DNA of 64,000 nt from NCBI GenBank assembly GCA_949751835.1, contig CATKHK010000073.1, positions 170,519-234,518 of the forward strand. The letters are read 5' to 3'. Below are positions 32,019 through 44,845 of this stretch, one piece after another (within the stretch, counting starts at the first letter, position 1; each line of letters opens with the position of its first letter). The stretch comes from Blepharisma japonicum. Lineage: Eukaryota > Ciliophora > Heterotrichea > Heterotrichida > Blepharismidae. Position numbers and translations under genes: made by a program. The notes under the pieces were generated by a model, which did no database searches, had not been told where the DNA came from, and saw only the letters and a program-made list of their open reading frames with translations.

Positions 32019-32480
32019 ATGGTACGAGTTGCAATTCTGATAGCGCTCTCTGTAGCTGTTTTAGCTGTTAAGCCTGGCTTATTGCAACAGGAATCAGTTG
32101 TGGTTGCTGGAAGTGGATCCTGCCCATCTGTACAAACACAAACTGTAGATTTCGACGAATGTGTGGTAACCAGACAGGGATGTCCTGGACCACAAGGATG
32201 CCAAGGACCACCAGGATGTCCAGGACCTCAAGGACCTAAAGGGCCTCAAGGATGTCCAGGACCAAAAGGACCTAAAGGACCAAAAGGAGACACAGGAGAC
32301 GAAGGCCCACAGGGATGCCCAGGACCACAAGGATGCCCAGGACCAAAAGGACCACAAGGATGTCCAGGCCCACAAGGTCCTCCTGGAGAAAAAGGTTGCA
32401 CAGGTCCAAGAGGATGCAGCGTTAAAATCATTGAATATGATGACGACGAGTGTGGATGCGAAGAAGCTATAGTGCACTAA
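32019..32480 (+). CDS. Secreted collagen-like protein 2
   Basis: 153 residues, ATG to TAA. The signal peptide [17 protein letters not shown] is followed by a 35-residue linker and exactly 27 consecutive Gly-X-Y triplets, mostly GPQ, GPK and GCP. About a third of the triplets are GC-y, so Cys is spaced regularly along the predicted triple helix. The tail holds acidic residues and a CGC pair (DDDECGCEE). The signal peptide and the AVKP(G/N)L(L/I)QQ junction are nearly identical to gene 3, so these two are the closest pair. Confidence 0.9.
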   Translation: MVRVAILIALSVAVLAVKPGLLQQESVVVAGSGSCPSVQTQTVDFDECVVTRQGCPGPQGCQGPPGCPGPQGPKGPQGCPGPKGPKGPKGDTGDEGPQGCPGPQGCPGPKGPQGCPGPQGPPGEKGCTGPRGCSVKIIEYDDDECGCEEAIVH

Positions 32481-32876
32481 TAACGGGTAAGATTAAATAA
32501 TTATTTTTAAAAAATATTCCTATCAGTTAAAAAAATGTAAAAAGGGATGGAGATAATCAAAAATAAATAAAATTTAATAAAAAGATTAATTTAATAAAGA
32601 AAATTGTATAAAATCATAGTCTAAAGAAAAGATAAAGTTAATAAGACCAATATTTCAGCTATTTTTAATTTTTTTAAATATTCATATGATTATTTATCTT
32701 TTCTACCATAAATATTTATGCTTACTCATACTTTTTCAATACAGTTATAAGAAACCAAGCTATTCTTTTTACCATAAAAAATATTTAATATAAACTACTT
32801 TCTGGTAGGGTTGTTTTACCATTTTTTTCACCATTTGCAAGCATATAACCACCAATGATAAGTCTAATATAAACAA
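32481..32876. other. Spacer between collagen-like genes 2 and 3
   Basis: About 395 bp, AT-rich and without a supported frame. It contains the shared upstream element at 32822-32850. Confidence 0.5.
32822..32850 (+). promoter_or_regulatory. Shared upstream element, collagen-like gene 3
   Basis: TTTTTTTCACCATTTGCAAG followed by CATATAACC, about 27-55 bp before the ATG at 32877. ATTTGCAAGC and AACC are conserved with the element before gene 2, while the surrounding AT-rich sequence is not. Confidence 0.45.
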
Positions 32877-33329
32877 ATGGCAAAGCTAACAATTCTGATT
32901 GCTCTCTTCGTTGCTGCATTAGCTGTTAAACCAAACTTAATCCAACAGGAAGAAACATCTGTATGTGGATGCGACTGTGATGAAATTTATGATCAACCTG
33001 TTAATATTAGAGGAACCATCAAACTAGTTCAGGGTGCACAAGGATGCCAAGGACCTGCTGGTCCATGTGGACCACAAGGCCCTCCAGGTCCACCAGGCCC
33101 ACAAGGAGATCAAGGATGCCCAGGACCTCAAGGAGACCAAGGAGATGAAGGATGCCAAGGACCAAAAGGGCCATGCGGCCCTCAAGGCCCACAAGGACCT
33201 AAAGGAGAAACTGGATGCCCAGGAGTTCAAGGTCCAAAAGGATGTACTGGCCCAAGAGGTGATAGAGGATGCCCAGGAGTTGTTGTTAATGCATGCAAAT
33301 ACTGTGAATGCGATGAAAACGCTGAGTAA
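32877..33329 (+). CDS. Secreted collagen-like protein 3
   Basis: 150 residues, ATG to TAA. The signal peptide is [17 protein letters not shown], followed by a Cys cluster (CGCDCDE) and about 28 uninterrupted Gly-X-Y triplets (GAQ GCQ GPA ... GCP GVV). The tail is [11 protein letters not shown]. The triplet count equals that of genes 1 and 2 to within one although the triplet content differs, which points to selection on helix length. Cysteines before, inside and after the helix suggest a cross-linked trimer or network. Confidence 0.9.
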   Translation: MAKLTILIALFVAALAVKPNLIQQEETSVCGCDCDEIYDQPVNIRGTIKLVQGAQGCQGPAGPCGPQGPPGPPGPQGDQGCPGPQGDQGDEGCQGPKGPCGPQGPQGPKGETGCPGVQGPKGCTGPRGDRGCPGVVVNACKYCECDENAE

Positions 33330-33567
33330 GCGAACCATCAATAATTAACTAATCTATTTTAAGTAAAGCGCCTTATTTTTTATGATATAAAGTTCATATT
33401 AAATTCTGATTAGTCTTTTTATTATTAATATCAAATAAAAATTATTTTTTTATGAATAAAATTCTTTATTTATAGGATAATTTTTACTTTTTATTATTTA
33501 TAAAAAAGTTATCAGAATTATTTCTAAGAAAAGAATAAATAATTAAGCTGCATTATATATATAAATC

Positions 33568-34590
33568 CTAATTGTTTAGCGCTTCTTCATACCTATCTCT
33601 ATCACAAAACTCTGGAAACTTGCATCTACAAGGCCCTCTTCTAATTTTTCTAAAAGTAAGAGAAATTCTCCTTTTCCTATGGACCATATTCCCATTGACA
33701 ATATCATGCCTTCTCTGCTGTATTGAGTGTTTCCACACATATCTTGCCTCATCAGTCATTGCCAGCATTGATCTTGGTGGTATAAACTGATTAAATTCCC
33801 TCCCATCTACATGTCGAAAACACATACTTATAGGCCCAAGTATGCTGATACAAGCTAAAACTTCTTCAAATGGCGAATGGCTGTCTATATGGGGAGGAAT
33901 ACTGTCTCCTGGCTGATAATCATTTACTGTAAGCTGGTCATAAAGAATTCCAAATTTCAGTTGTAAATCAGCTAAAAGAGGATTTATTCAGTCAGGAAAG
34001 CCAGAAGACGGGGTTTCTTGGTTTATAGAGTTAGCTCCATATATAAAATCAAACCCAAAATGCTGGACTCTTCTATTGGTTAGAGGATTCCAAGGCAATC
34101 TGTCAAGTTCTGTTACTAAAAGCTGCTCATATTCAGAAGAAATAAAGTCTTTTTCTATGATTAAGCCAGGGACTGGAACACTTTCATAGCATATAGAGTC
34201 CTTCCCAAGCTGTAAATTGTGTAATTGGATTGGGGTATATAAGACTGTAAAAGGATGAGGTTTTGGGGAAAATGGTAAAATTGGGTAGGAATTGTTGATG
34301 GTTTCATATGCTTTGACTGCAGATTCTAAAGACTCATAAGAAGCGTAGCCATAATTAATCCCAGAAAGGATAATTAATGAAGATAAAGACCCATACTGTA
34401 AAAGATGAGACCTAAGTATATGATAATCATCTTCAGAGCCTTCAGAGTAATGCAAAATAAATAATCCACAAGATGGGCTTTCCTCTAAAAGCTCTTCTAA
34501 TTTTTCATCTCTTTTTATAAGCTCAATCCCTTTAATTTTTTTCTTTTTCAAGCCTTTCAGATACACCTTCATTCGCTTATCCTCACTCAT
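33568..34590 (-). CDS. ALKBH8-like Fe(II)/2-oxoglutarate dioxygenase without methyltransferase
   Basis: 340 residues with TGA (33988-33990) as Trp; stop TAG. Residues about 40-120 resemble an RRM (CGLFILHYSEG, GYASYESLESAVKAYETIN). The AlkB core follows: NDYQPGDSIPPHIDSHSPF with iron ligands H234 and D236, the LPPRSM-like IPPRSMLAMTDEARYVWKHS with the third ligand H288, and RRISLTFRKIR for 2-oxoglutarate. RRM plus AlkB is the ALKBH8 order; animal ALKBH8 adds a tRNA methyltransferase, absent here. The family hydroxylates a modified wobble uridine in tRNA. Its start codon is 11 bp from the divergent giant gene. Confidence 0.88.
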
Positions 34591-34601
34591 TGTAAATTAA
34601 T

Positions 34602-37600
34602 ATGAAATTATTACTAATCTACCTTTTCTTTTTCACTACCCAAATTTGGGGGTTTTATAGTGTATCTGTTACTCCAAGCTCAAAGGCAATTAACGCTAAA
34701 AACAATTATCAAGTACAATTATTCTTAACAAGCTCTTTTACAAATGTCCCTTCAGGATTTACATGTGTCATGGTATTGCCTAGTGCTTTTTCTGTTGTGG
34801 ATTCGGTAGGTGCTAACCCTACTTCATGTTTTTTACAAGATATGCTTGGGGTAAACGCAAATACTTATTTAACAACTACTTATAGCTCTTCTAACCCTCA
34901 GCCTGGACAATGCGGGGTTTCGGCAACAAATACTTATACATTTATAACTCCATCTCAGCAGTCCTCAGGACTTAAATTTACAATTGGACTGATAAAAAAC
35001 CCATTAGCGTCTTTAACTCAGGCTAATACTGGGTCTATACAATTTTCAGGCTATAATCCTGGAAGTTCAACAGTAAATTATTCAATTACTTATTCATTTG
35101 CAAATAATTATTTTACATCTGGAAGCTTGTCTCTTTCATCATTTTCCCAATCAGTTGCAACAGTTGGGTCATGGTCGAATTTTATATTTATATTTACAGC
35201 TAATGATAGTATCCCGAAAAATGGGAAGATTCAATTTACTTTTTCATCTGATTTTGGGCTTGCTGATGCATCAAGCACACAAGTAAGTGGATATGTGAAC
35301 TCAAATTCTGCGACATCGTTGACTCCAACTATATCAGGAATGGTTTTAAGTGCAACTGGTCTATTTACTTCCGCTTTAACAGTTACAGCTGGAGTTACTA
35401 AATTTACTATTGAAATTGACCAAGTAAGAAATTTAAGATATGTCGGGACTGCTTCAATTGTAATTGCTACAACTACTAGTAATGCTGAAATTATAGATAA
35501 AGTGACTACCAATCAAGGCCCTACGGACCCTTGCACGCTTCCTATGAATTTGTTATATCCATCTGTATCTACTGTGCTCTTATCGACTACTATAGTATTG
35601 TTTTTTACTGATTCTATTTTTGATGATACTCTGGATAATTCTTTTTCTATAGAGGTAGACTTTCCTGCAACTTTTACGATTCCAACATCTATAGAATGCA
35701 ACCCACTGATCGGGATCAGTGATGCTTCAATGACCTGCTCAGTTAATTCTAACAGTATTTCTACGACTACAACAATTACTGCTTTTCAGACTACTGTAGG
35801 ATTTAATTTAAAGTTTCCTATTAATCCTCCGAATACAAAAACTACTGATTATTTTCAAATATCAACATATAAAAGCACAGGAGAACTTATATGCCAAAAC
35901 ACACAGTTTTCTACATATACAGCTACTGTTAATGCTATCACTGTTTCTACTAGCTCTAGAGGTAGCAATCTAGTCGGCGAGCCTTGTATCTACACCCTTA
36001 CCTTCAAAACTTCTACCCAAATCCCATCAGGCGGAAAAATAAAAATCATTCTCCCAATGGACCAAGTTCTCGAAAACACAGGGATTGTCTGCTATCCTCT
36101 TGTAAACGGGGTCAAATCCTCCACAAATCAATGCACAAAGTCATCAACCTCCTCTACTTATGTTCTCACCTTAACAGAGTGATGTTCAGCTTATGATTCT
36201 TCCTGTAGTTCCTGCTGCAGTGCCTCTACAACGCTAACTGTCTACATCCAAGGTGTTCAAAACCCTCTTTTCTATAACCCAAGCGTATCCTCTAGTGTCT
36301 CAATTTATACAGCGAATTCAGATTTTTCTGGATATATAGATCAAATTACTTCAGGAGTCCAATTTACCCCAAGCTTAATAGCAAGGACTATTACAGATGC
36401 AGCTGCTATAAGGACTACTGACACTGTAGGGCTTTATAGCACATTCCAATTTACTTATACACCGACAATAAATTATGTAGCAAACTCAGTTATTGTATAT
36501 AGTTTTCCTAGTGATGTGGCTTATTTTGCAGATGATAGTGTAGCTCCTCAGTGCTCAAATACAGGGACTGCATATGGGAATATTAATACACCAAGCTGCA
36601 CATATACGACAAATGGGGATGGGTCATATGCAACGATCACTATTAGTGGGATGTGCCCTTCTGGCTGCACATCAGGGCAGAAATTAGCCATTTCTATGGG
36701 ACATTTACAAAACCCAAATACTGTTGCACCTTTAAATACTGGCTACAGTGTCAGTGTATACACCAGTAATAGCTATATAATTGAGCAAGGAAGTGCTGGA
36801 TCATCAGGGGTAAATTCATTAGTTACTAATACAATAACAAGTATCAGCGCAACAAGGTCTACAAATAATATTAAATCAAGCTACTCTATGACTATTTCTT
36901 TTGTGCATGCTACTTATTTATCCACGACAGGGAAAATTGATATTTCGCTGCCTATAAATATGGTGACTATAAAATCAAGCTTAGCTGTTTATAGGAAAAG
37001 TGACAGCTCTTCAGTATCATTTACGTCAACTATAGATTCAGCAACCAATAGTGTGACTCATATTACAATTACCAATTATTGTTCTACAGCTTGTGCTAAA
37101 GCAGGGACTATACAGATTTTGTTAGGAGGCATTAAAAATTTGAATTATGTTCAGACAATCACTGGGACAATGAGCATTACGACGTCAGATAACAGCTATA
37201 ATAGTGATATTGGGACTGTTAGCGATGTTTCTACTATATTAAGCCCACTTGTGCCTGGAAGTTTAAGTAATATTGAAATACACCCTATGGATCCAACTGT
37301 TTCGGCTAGCACAATTTATAGGATTATTTTTACGACTGGAAGTGATGTGCCAAGCTTGGCTTATTTTACTGTCACTTTTCCGACCGGAATTTCTCTATCT
37401 ATAAGCTCATGCACCGCTTATATAAACTTAGATAGTGGGCTGAGCTGTAGTGCTTCAGGCAGCAAATTGACCTTGTCATCAGGAGTGCCAGCTACTTTAA
37501 CAGGACCAATTATGATAGGCTTCCTTGTCAGTACCATTACAAATGGACCATCTGCAACCTCATATGGGACCTTTACAATATCTAGCTGAGACCCTGCAGG

Positions 37601-40600
37601 ATTTATCATAGACACTGACTCCACCGCCACTGTAACTTTTTATTCTGCTTTGCCCTCTTCAAGCTGCTCTACAAGCTGCAACCATTGTTCAGGTACTTCC
37701 AGCAACTGTGATACTTGTGCCAACCCTTCATCTACCCCTATAATCCAAGGCTATACCTGTATATCTTCCTGTCCTTCTGGGTATTATTTAGTATCCAGCA
37801 CTGATCTTACTTGTATTAAATGCTATTTCACATGTGGCACTTGCAAAGGCCCACAGTCTACTGACTGCTTATCCTGTGCTTCTACATATTTTATGTCTGA
37901 TTCTAGCTGTATTGATGCTTGTCCATCAGGGACTACAAATAATAATGGAGTCTGTACAAATAATAGTCCTTGTACATCTCCCTGCTTAACTTGTAGTACC
38001 TCTTTGACTTATTGTTTGACATGTGACAAGACCTCATCATACCCTGTGCTGGATTCTAAGACAGGGACTTGTGTAAATGAAGAGACGGCTACGAGCGATT
38101 ATTGTAGTGCAGGATATTATGAAGATAGTAATAAAGTCTGCCAAATTTGTAATATCAATTGTTTAGAATGCTATTCAGCTGCTAGCTATTGCAGCTCATG
38201 TCCTAGTATTTATGGGGATAAATATTTAAATTTGCTAACCAATGTATGCGTTGCTACTTGTCCTGCACTAATAACAGTGCCTGATTCAAGCGATTTTAAA
38301 TGTTATCCATGTGATAGCTCTTGTGCGACTTGTAATGGAAAAAATGCGAATAATTGTTTGACTTGTCCGAGTACAGGAACAATTTATTTTACTAGCGATA
38401 ATAAATGCTTGTCAAGCTGTACCCCTGAGTATAACTTTTATAATACGACATCAGTAAGATATGAGTGTATAAGTACTTGCCCAACTAACCATTATTATAT
38501 AACTACAGATTTAACAAGCTGTTTACCTTGTGATAGCACATGTTTAACTTGCAATGGATCAACTAATAATAATTGTTTAAGCTGCGATATGACCGGTACA
38601 TATCCTTATAAGACTCCTGACAATAAATGCGTGACTACTTGTCCTTCTAACTTATATAAAAATACCCTTGGTACAGAAATGCTTTGTGTCACAGATTGTG
38701 GGCCTACTTATATAAATTTCGAAGATTCGCAAGGAGTATTAATGTGCATAAGCACTTGCCCTGTAAATCATTATTATATTACAAATAATTTCTGCAAACC
38801 ATGCGACAGCACATGCTTAACCTGCAGCGGATCTGCCAATAATAACTGTCTCACCTGTAATACCACAGGAACTTACCCATATTTTACTGCAGATAGCCAA
38901 TGTGTAACTGACTGTCCTTCCAATCTCTACAAAAACACCCTTAACTCCCAAATGCTATGCGTCACTAAGTGTGGGCCTACCTATTTAAATTTCGATTTGT
39001 CAGCCTCGGCCAAAGTCTGCATTTCTTCATGCCCCACTACTCTTTATTATATAGATTCTGCCAACTATTACTGCAGACCCTGTGACCAAACTTGTTTAAC
39101 ATGCTCTGCATCCGCCAATAATAACTGCCTCACCTGCAATACTACAGGAACTTACCCATATTTTACTGCAGACAGCCAATGTGTAACTGATTGTCCTTCA
39201 ACTCTCTATAAAAATACCTTTAACTCCCAAATGTTATGCGTTACCAACTGTGGGCCTACCTATTTAAATTTCGATTTATCAGCTTCCTCCAAAGTCTGCA
39301 TCTCTTCTTGCCCTACAACCCTTTATTATATAGATTCTGCCAACTATTACTGCAGACCCTGTGATCAAACATGTTTAACATGCTCTGCATCTGCCAATAA
39401 TAACTGTCTCACCTGTAATACCACAGGAACTTACCCATATTTTACTGCAGATAGCCAATGTGTAACTGACTGTCCTTCCAATCTCTACAAAAACACCCTT
39501 AACTCCCAAATGCTATGCGTCACTAACTGTGGGCCTACCTATTTAAATTTCGATTTATCAGCCTCAGCCAAAGTCTGCATCTCTTCTTGCCCCACTACCC
39601 TTTACTATATAGATTCTGCCAACTATTACTGCAGACCCTGTGACCAAACCTGTTTAACATGTTCTGCATCCGCCAATAATAACTGTCTCACTTGCAATAC
39701 CACAGGAACTTACCCATATTTTACTGTAGACAACCAATGTGTGGCTGATTGTCCTTCAAATCTCTACAAAAATACAATAGGGACAAATATGCTATGCGTC
39801 ACCAACTGTGGGCCAACTTATTTAAATTTTGACATCTCTGCAACCGCAAAAGAATGTATTGTAACCTGCCCAAGTACTCATTACTATGTGGATTCTGCTA
39901 ATTATTATTGTAGAGCATGCGATTCTACCTGTTTGACGTGCAATGGCACAGATGCTAGTAGCTGCTTAAGCTGCGACACAACAGGTACCTATCCTTATTA
40001 TACAGTAAATAATCAATGTGTGACTGCTTGTCCATCTACTTTATACAAGTATACTTTTAACTCAGAAATGCTATGTGTAACAGACTGTGGGCCAACTTAT
40101 TTGAATTTCGACGTCTCAGCGACAGCAAAGGAGTGTATTGATACTTGTCCATCGACTCATTATTATGTTGATACTGCAAATGACTATTGTCGGCCATGTG
40201 ATAGTACTTGTTTAACTTGTAGTGGATCTTCAAGCACAAATTGTTCAACTTGCGATACCTCTGGGACGTATCCTTATCTAACTCCTTATAATGAATGTCT
40301 AAATGACTGTCCTTCTACGCTCTATAAATATACTTTTAACTCTAAAATGTTATGCGTCCTTAACTGTGGGCCTACTTATTTGAATTTTGATGCTTCGGCT
40401 ACCTCAAAAACATGCATAAGCACTTGTCCATCAACTCATTATTATATAGACAGTGCTAACTACTATTGTAGGGCATGCAATGAGACTTGCTTGACTTGTA
40501 GCGGATCTAATGACGATAATTGTTTAACATGTGACACAAGCAGCTTATACCCATATTTTACTGTTTATAACCAATGTATGTCGGACTGTCCTTCGAATTT

Positions 40601-43600
40601 ATATAAATATGAATTTTTATCAAAAATGCTATGTGTGCTAAACTGTGGCCCAGACTATTATAATTATGACATTTCTCCCACATCAAAAAAATGTGTAAGC
40701 CAATGCCCTTCTACTACCTATTTAGACTCTGCAAATTACTATTGTAGACCTTGTGATACAACATGCTTAACTTGTAGCGCAGGGGCAAATAATAACTGTT
40801 TAACCTGTGACACAGCTGGACAATACCCATATTTTACTTCTGATAATAAATGTGTGTCTGACTGTCCTTCAAATCTATATAAATATGAATTTAACTCTAA
40901 ATGACTCTGCGTCGCAGACTGCGGGCCGACTTATTTAAATTTTGATATATCTGCGACATCAAAAAAATGCATAAGTACTTGTCCAACTCAGCATTATTTT
41001 GTGGACACTCCGAATAACTATTGTAGACCATGTGATGATACTTGCTTAACGTGCAATGGGACAGCTAATAGTAATTGTTTAAGCTGTAATCAGACTAGTA
41101 ATGATCCTTATTTTACTGTTGATAGTTATTGTGTGAATGACTGTCCTTCAAATTTGTATAAGTATGAGTTTAATTCAGAGATGCTATGCGTGGTGAACTG
41201 TGGTCCGAGCTATTATAATTATGATAGCTCAGCAACAACAAAAGTGTGCTTAAGTAAATGTCCTGATGGGACATATTTGGATGCTCCAAATTATTACTGT
41301 CGGCCATGTGATAGTTCTTGTGCGACTTGTAATGGAAAAAATGCGAATAATTGTTTGACTTGTCCGAGTACAGGAACGATTTATTTTACCAGTGATAATA
41401 GATGTTTGTCAAGCTGCACCCCTGAGTATAACTTTTATAATACGACATCAGTAAGATATGAGTGTATAAGTACTTGCCCAACTAACCATTATTATATATC
41501 TACAGATTTAACAAGCTGTTTACCTTGTGATAGCACATGTTTGACTTGCAGTGGGTCCGCTAATAATAATTGTTTAAGCTGCGATATGACCGGCACATAT
41601 CCTTATAAGACTCCTGATAGTTATTGTGTGACTACTTGTCCTTCTAACTTATATAAAAATACCCTTAGCACAGAAATGCTTTGTGTCACAGACTGCGGGC
41701 CTACTTATATAAACTTCGAAGACTTACAAGGACTAAAGCAGTGCATCAACTCCTGTCCTGTAAATCATTATTATATGACAAATAATTTCTGCAAACCATG
41801 CGACAGCACATGTTTAACTTGCAATGGATCTTCTGACACTAACTGTCTTACTTGCAATATAACTAGTACATACCCATATTTTACTTCAAATAATCAATGT
41901 GTAACTGACTGTCCTTCAACTCTCTACAAAAATACCATAAATTCCGCAATGCAATGTCTCACTGACTGCAGGCCAACTTATTTAAATTTTGAGACTACAC
42001 CAAAACAATGCATAACCACTTGTCCGACCACTAATTATTATGTTGATAATGGCTCCTGTCTATCCTGTGATATTACTTGTTTAACCTGTAATGGGAATGC
42101 TAATAATAACTGTTTAAGCTGCAATATGACGAGCACCTATCCTTATAAAACTCCAGATAGCACCTGCCTTACTGACTGTCCTTCTACTTTATATAAAAAT
42201 ACTCTTGGGACAGAAATGCTATGTGTTACCAATTGTGGGCCGACTTATTTAAATTATGACAGTTCTGCTACCACAAAAGTGTGTGTAACTACATGTCCAG
42301 CTGGGACCTATAAGGACGCTCCAAATTATTATTGCCGACCATGCGATGCTACTTGTTTAACTTGTAGTGGGTCTACTTCAAGTGACTGCTTAAGCTGTCC
42401 TACTACAGGGCCTATATATTTTAACAACAATCAGTGTGTTTCTAATTGTACTCCTGAGTATAACTTTTATAATAAAACATCAGTAAGGTATGAGTGCATA
42501 AGTGACTGTCCTACTAATAATTATTATATAGATACAAGTTTATCGAGCTGCTTGCCTTGTTATAGCTCATGTTTAACTTGTACTGGAGCTGCTTATAATA
42601 ATTGTACAAGCTGCAGCACAAGTGGTAGCTATCCTTATAGGACACCTGATAACCAATGTGTGGGTACCTGTCCTTCGCCTTTATATAAGAATCCTTTTGG
42701 GACTGAAAAGCTATGTGTTACTGACTGCAACCCGACTTATTTGAATTTTGAAGACTCCCAAGGACAAAAAGAATGCGTCACCACATGTCCTACTACTCAT
42801 TATTATGCTGATACTGGTTTTTGTAGAGCATGTGATGGGACATGCTTAACGTGCAATGGTACAGCTTATGATAACTGTTTAAGCTGTGATACAGCTGGAT
42901 CATATCCTTTTAAGACCCCAGATAATCAATGTGTGGCTAGCTGCCCTTCAACATTATATCAAAATACTTTTAACTCAAAAAAACTATGTGTAGCAGATTG
43001 TAGGTCATCTTATATAAATTTTGAAGATTCAGATGGCTCTAAAGAATGCATTAGCACTTGTCCAAGCGAATATTACTATTTAAGTAATGGCTTTTGCAAG
43101 CCCTGCTATAAAACCTGTTTAACTTGTAGTGGCTCCTCTTACAGTAGCTGTTTAACCTGCAATGTATCTGCATCTTACCCTTACTTTACCCCCACAAATG
43201 AATGTGTTTCAAAATGCTCATCTTCTCTCTACGCAAACTCTTTAGACCCTACCTGGCTTTGCATGACTGATTGTAGGCCTACCTATATAAATTTTGAGAC
43301 TTCCCCCAAAGTATGCTCAGCCTCTTGTCCTGAGACTCATTATTATACTGACAATGGCTATTGTGAATCATGCAACGAGACCTGCTTATCTTGTAGTGGA
43401 GCCAATGACACCCAATGCACATCCTGCAATTTAACTAGTGAATACCCCTATTTTACTGCATTTAACCAATGTGTGGCTGACTGTCCTTCAACGTTATTTA
43501 AATATGAATTTAATTCAGAAATGTTATGCGTAACAAACTGTGGTCCTGAGTATATAAATTACAATAGTTCTCTCACATCAAAAACCTGTATAAGTTCTTG

Positions 43601-44312
43601 TCCTTCTGGATACCATGTAGATTTATTAACTTATTATTGTGTGTCTTCTGAAGTTACTCATGAAATGGTATATGCTGTGTATGGCTTAATAGCAGAATGC
43701 TTAATAGGCATTTCTCTTATAATCGCAGCAAGACTGAAAAAGCCTGATGTTTATTCTACCAAAGCGAATATTTTATCAATATTAAGTATTGTTGAATCTA
43801 CTGAAAAAATTTCGCTTTTTGTTTATCTTTGAATAGAAAATGGACCACAGGCTGGACTTTTTGTGTCTGTTAGTTCTGCATTTATAGGAGGATCAATTGC
43901 GGTAAGCATGATGTTTTTGACGCTGCATTTTGACCCACTGGTAGAAAGCAGCGCTACGCTGACTGATTTATCAAAATCAAATAAAATTTCATTTTTCCTT
44001 GTTAGGAACTTAACAATGCCTTTTGGGATACATTTTATTAGGATTTTATATAGCGGGTTTTTTGGATTTTCTATTACAACAGTACCGAAATCGATTGGGA
44101 GTGTAAGCGCTTTTAGGTATCCTTTAGAAAAATTATGTATCATGAATTTTATGATTATTAGTGTGCCGAGGCTTATAGAGTATGCAGGGATTTTAGCACT
44201 TTATAGCATCCAGACAAATTCATGGCAGATTGCATTGTTTGGAATTTGCTTAAATTTTTATATGTCAGTATATTTTATAGTGGATTGGTGGAGAAGTCCT
44301 TGGAGGAGCTAA
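34602..44312 (+). CDS. Giant cysteine-rich repeat surface protein with C-terminal membrane segments
   Basis: 3,236 residues in one frame with TGA as Trp at 36180, 37587, 40902 and 43830; stop TAA. The signal peptide is MKLLLIYLFFFTTQIWG. Residues about 20-1015 are Ser/Thr-rich and beta-like. Residues about 1020-3010 are a long run of furin-like Cys repeats of the type PCDxTCLTCxGxxxNNCLxC. Over much of their length these repeat every 93 residues, with alternating CxxCGPTYLNF and ISxCPxTxYY blocks. The last 200 residues hold four to six hydrophobic segments, so the protein is anchored by its end with a very large outer part. Ciliates have many such proteins; the ligand is unknown. No kinase or channel domain is visible. 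Confidence 0.9.
38310..41817 (+). repeat. Internal 0.5-kb duplication in the giant gene
   Basis: About 38310-38820 recurs at 41307-41817 with a constant offset of 2,997 bp (999 codons) and few substitutions, for example the blocks beginning TGTGATAG(C/T)TCTTGTGCGAC. This is a recent copy or gene conversion. Confidence 0.85.
38800..40760 (+). repeat. 279-bp tandem Cys modules in the giant gene
   Basis: The start of the CDxTCLTC block falls at 39081, 39360, 39639, 39918, 40197 and 40476, exactly 279 bp apart each time, and then at 40752 (276). The first three to four units are almost identical at the DNA level. Confidence 0.9.
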
Positions 44313-44845
44313 TTTAATAATTTTTATTATAAGTAATTTACTAATATTATTTAAATTCAGTTAAGCAGATATTTGTAAACTTTTTTTATTTTTAAACCTG
44401 CAAATTGCAAGTTTATTTATTCTCTGCTGAATAATAAAGAACTTTTATCCCTAGCAGATGTGTTTTAAGAGGAATTGAGAGAAATATAAAAGTTTTACTT
44501 TTGAAAAATTGAAGCTTTCGAGACACATTATATAAAGTAATTCGCAATATTCCAGATGCTGATATATTTTAAAGCTTAGTAGGTTTTCAATGAATTCTGG
44601 AAATTTATTATTATATCTTCTTTTGAAGCTTAAGATTAAGTAAATTAAGAAGAATTTATGGAGAAAACATTTTTGAAAATAATGAATAATTAATCATGTT
44701 TCAATATTCAACCCAAAAGAAAGATATAATTTACATTAGATTACATAAACTTAAGGTCACACAAGTTATCTTATAAAAGTGATCTGATGTGGACTTATTT
44801 TAATAATATAAATCTATTATATAATGAAAATGCTAATAAAATATA
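44313..44845. other. Gene-free AT-rich interval
   Basis: About 530 bp. I see no coding frame, RNA gene or repeat in it. Confidence 0.5.

Noticed and set aside
31156-33341. Long open frames antisense or shifted across the collagen-like genes
   Set aside because: They follow from the Gly-Pro-Gln codon pattern. They have no signal peptide or family features, whereas the plus frames do.
38800-43600. CRISPR-like array
   Set aside because: The periodic repeats are codon-periodic coding modules of a Cys-rich protein in an open frame, in a eukaryote.
4288-43832. Reading the many in-frame TGAs as stops or frameshift damage
   Set aside because: Domains continue across them in frame, paralogues show TGG at the same sites, and every gene has a nearby TAA or TAG end.
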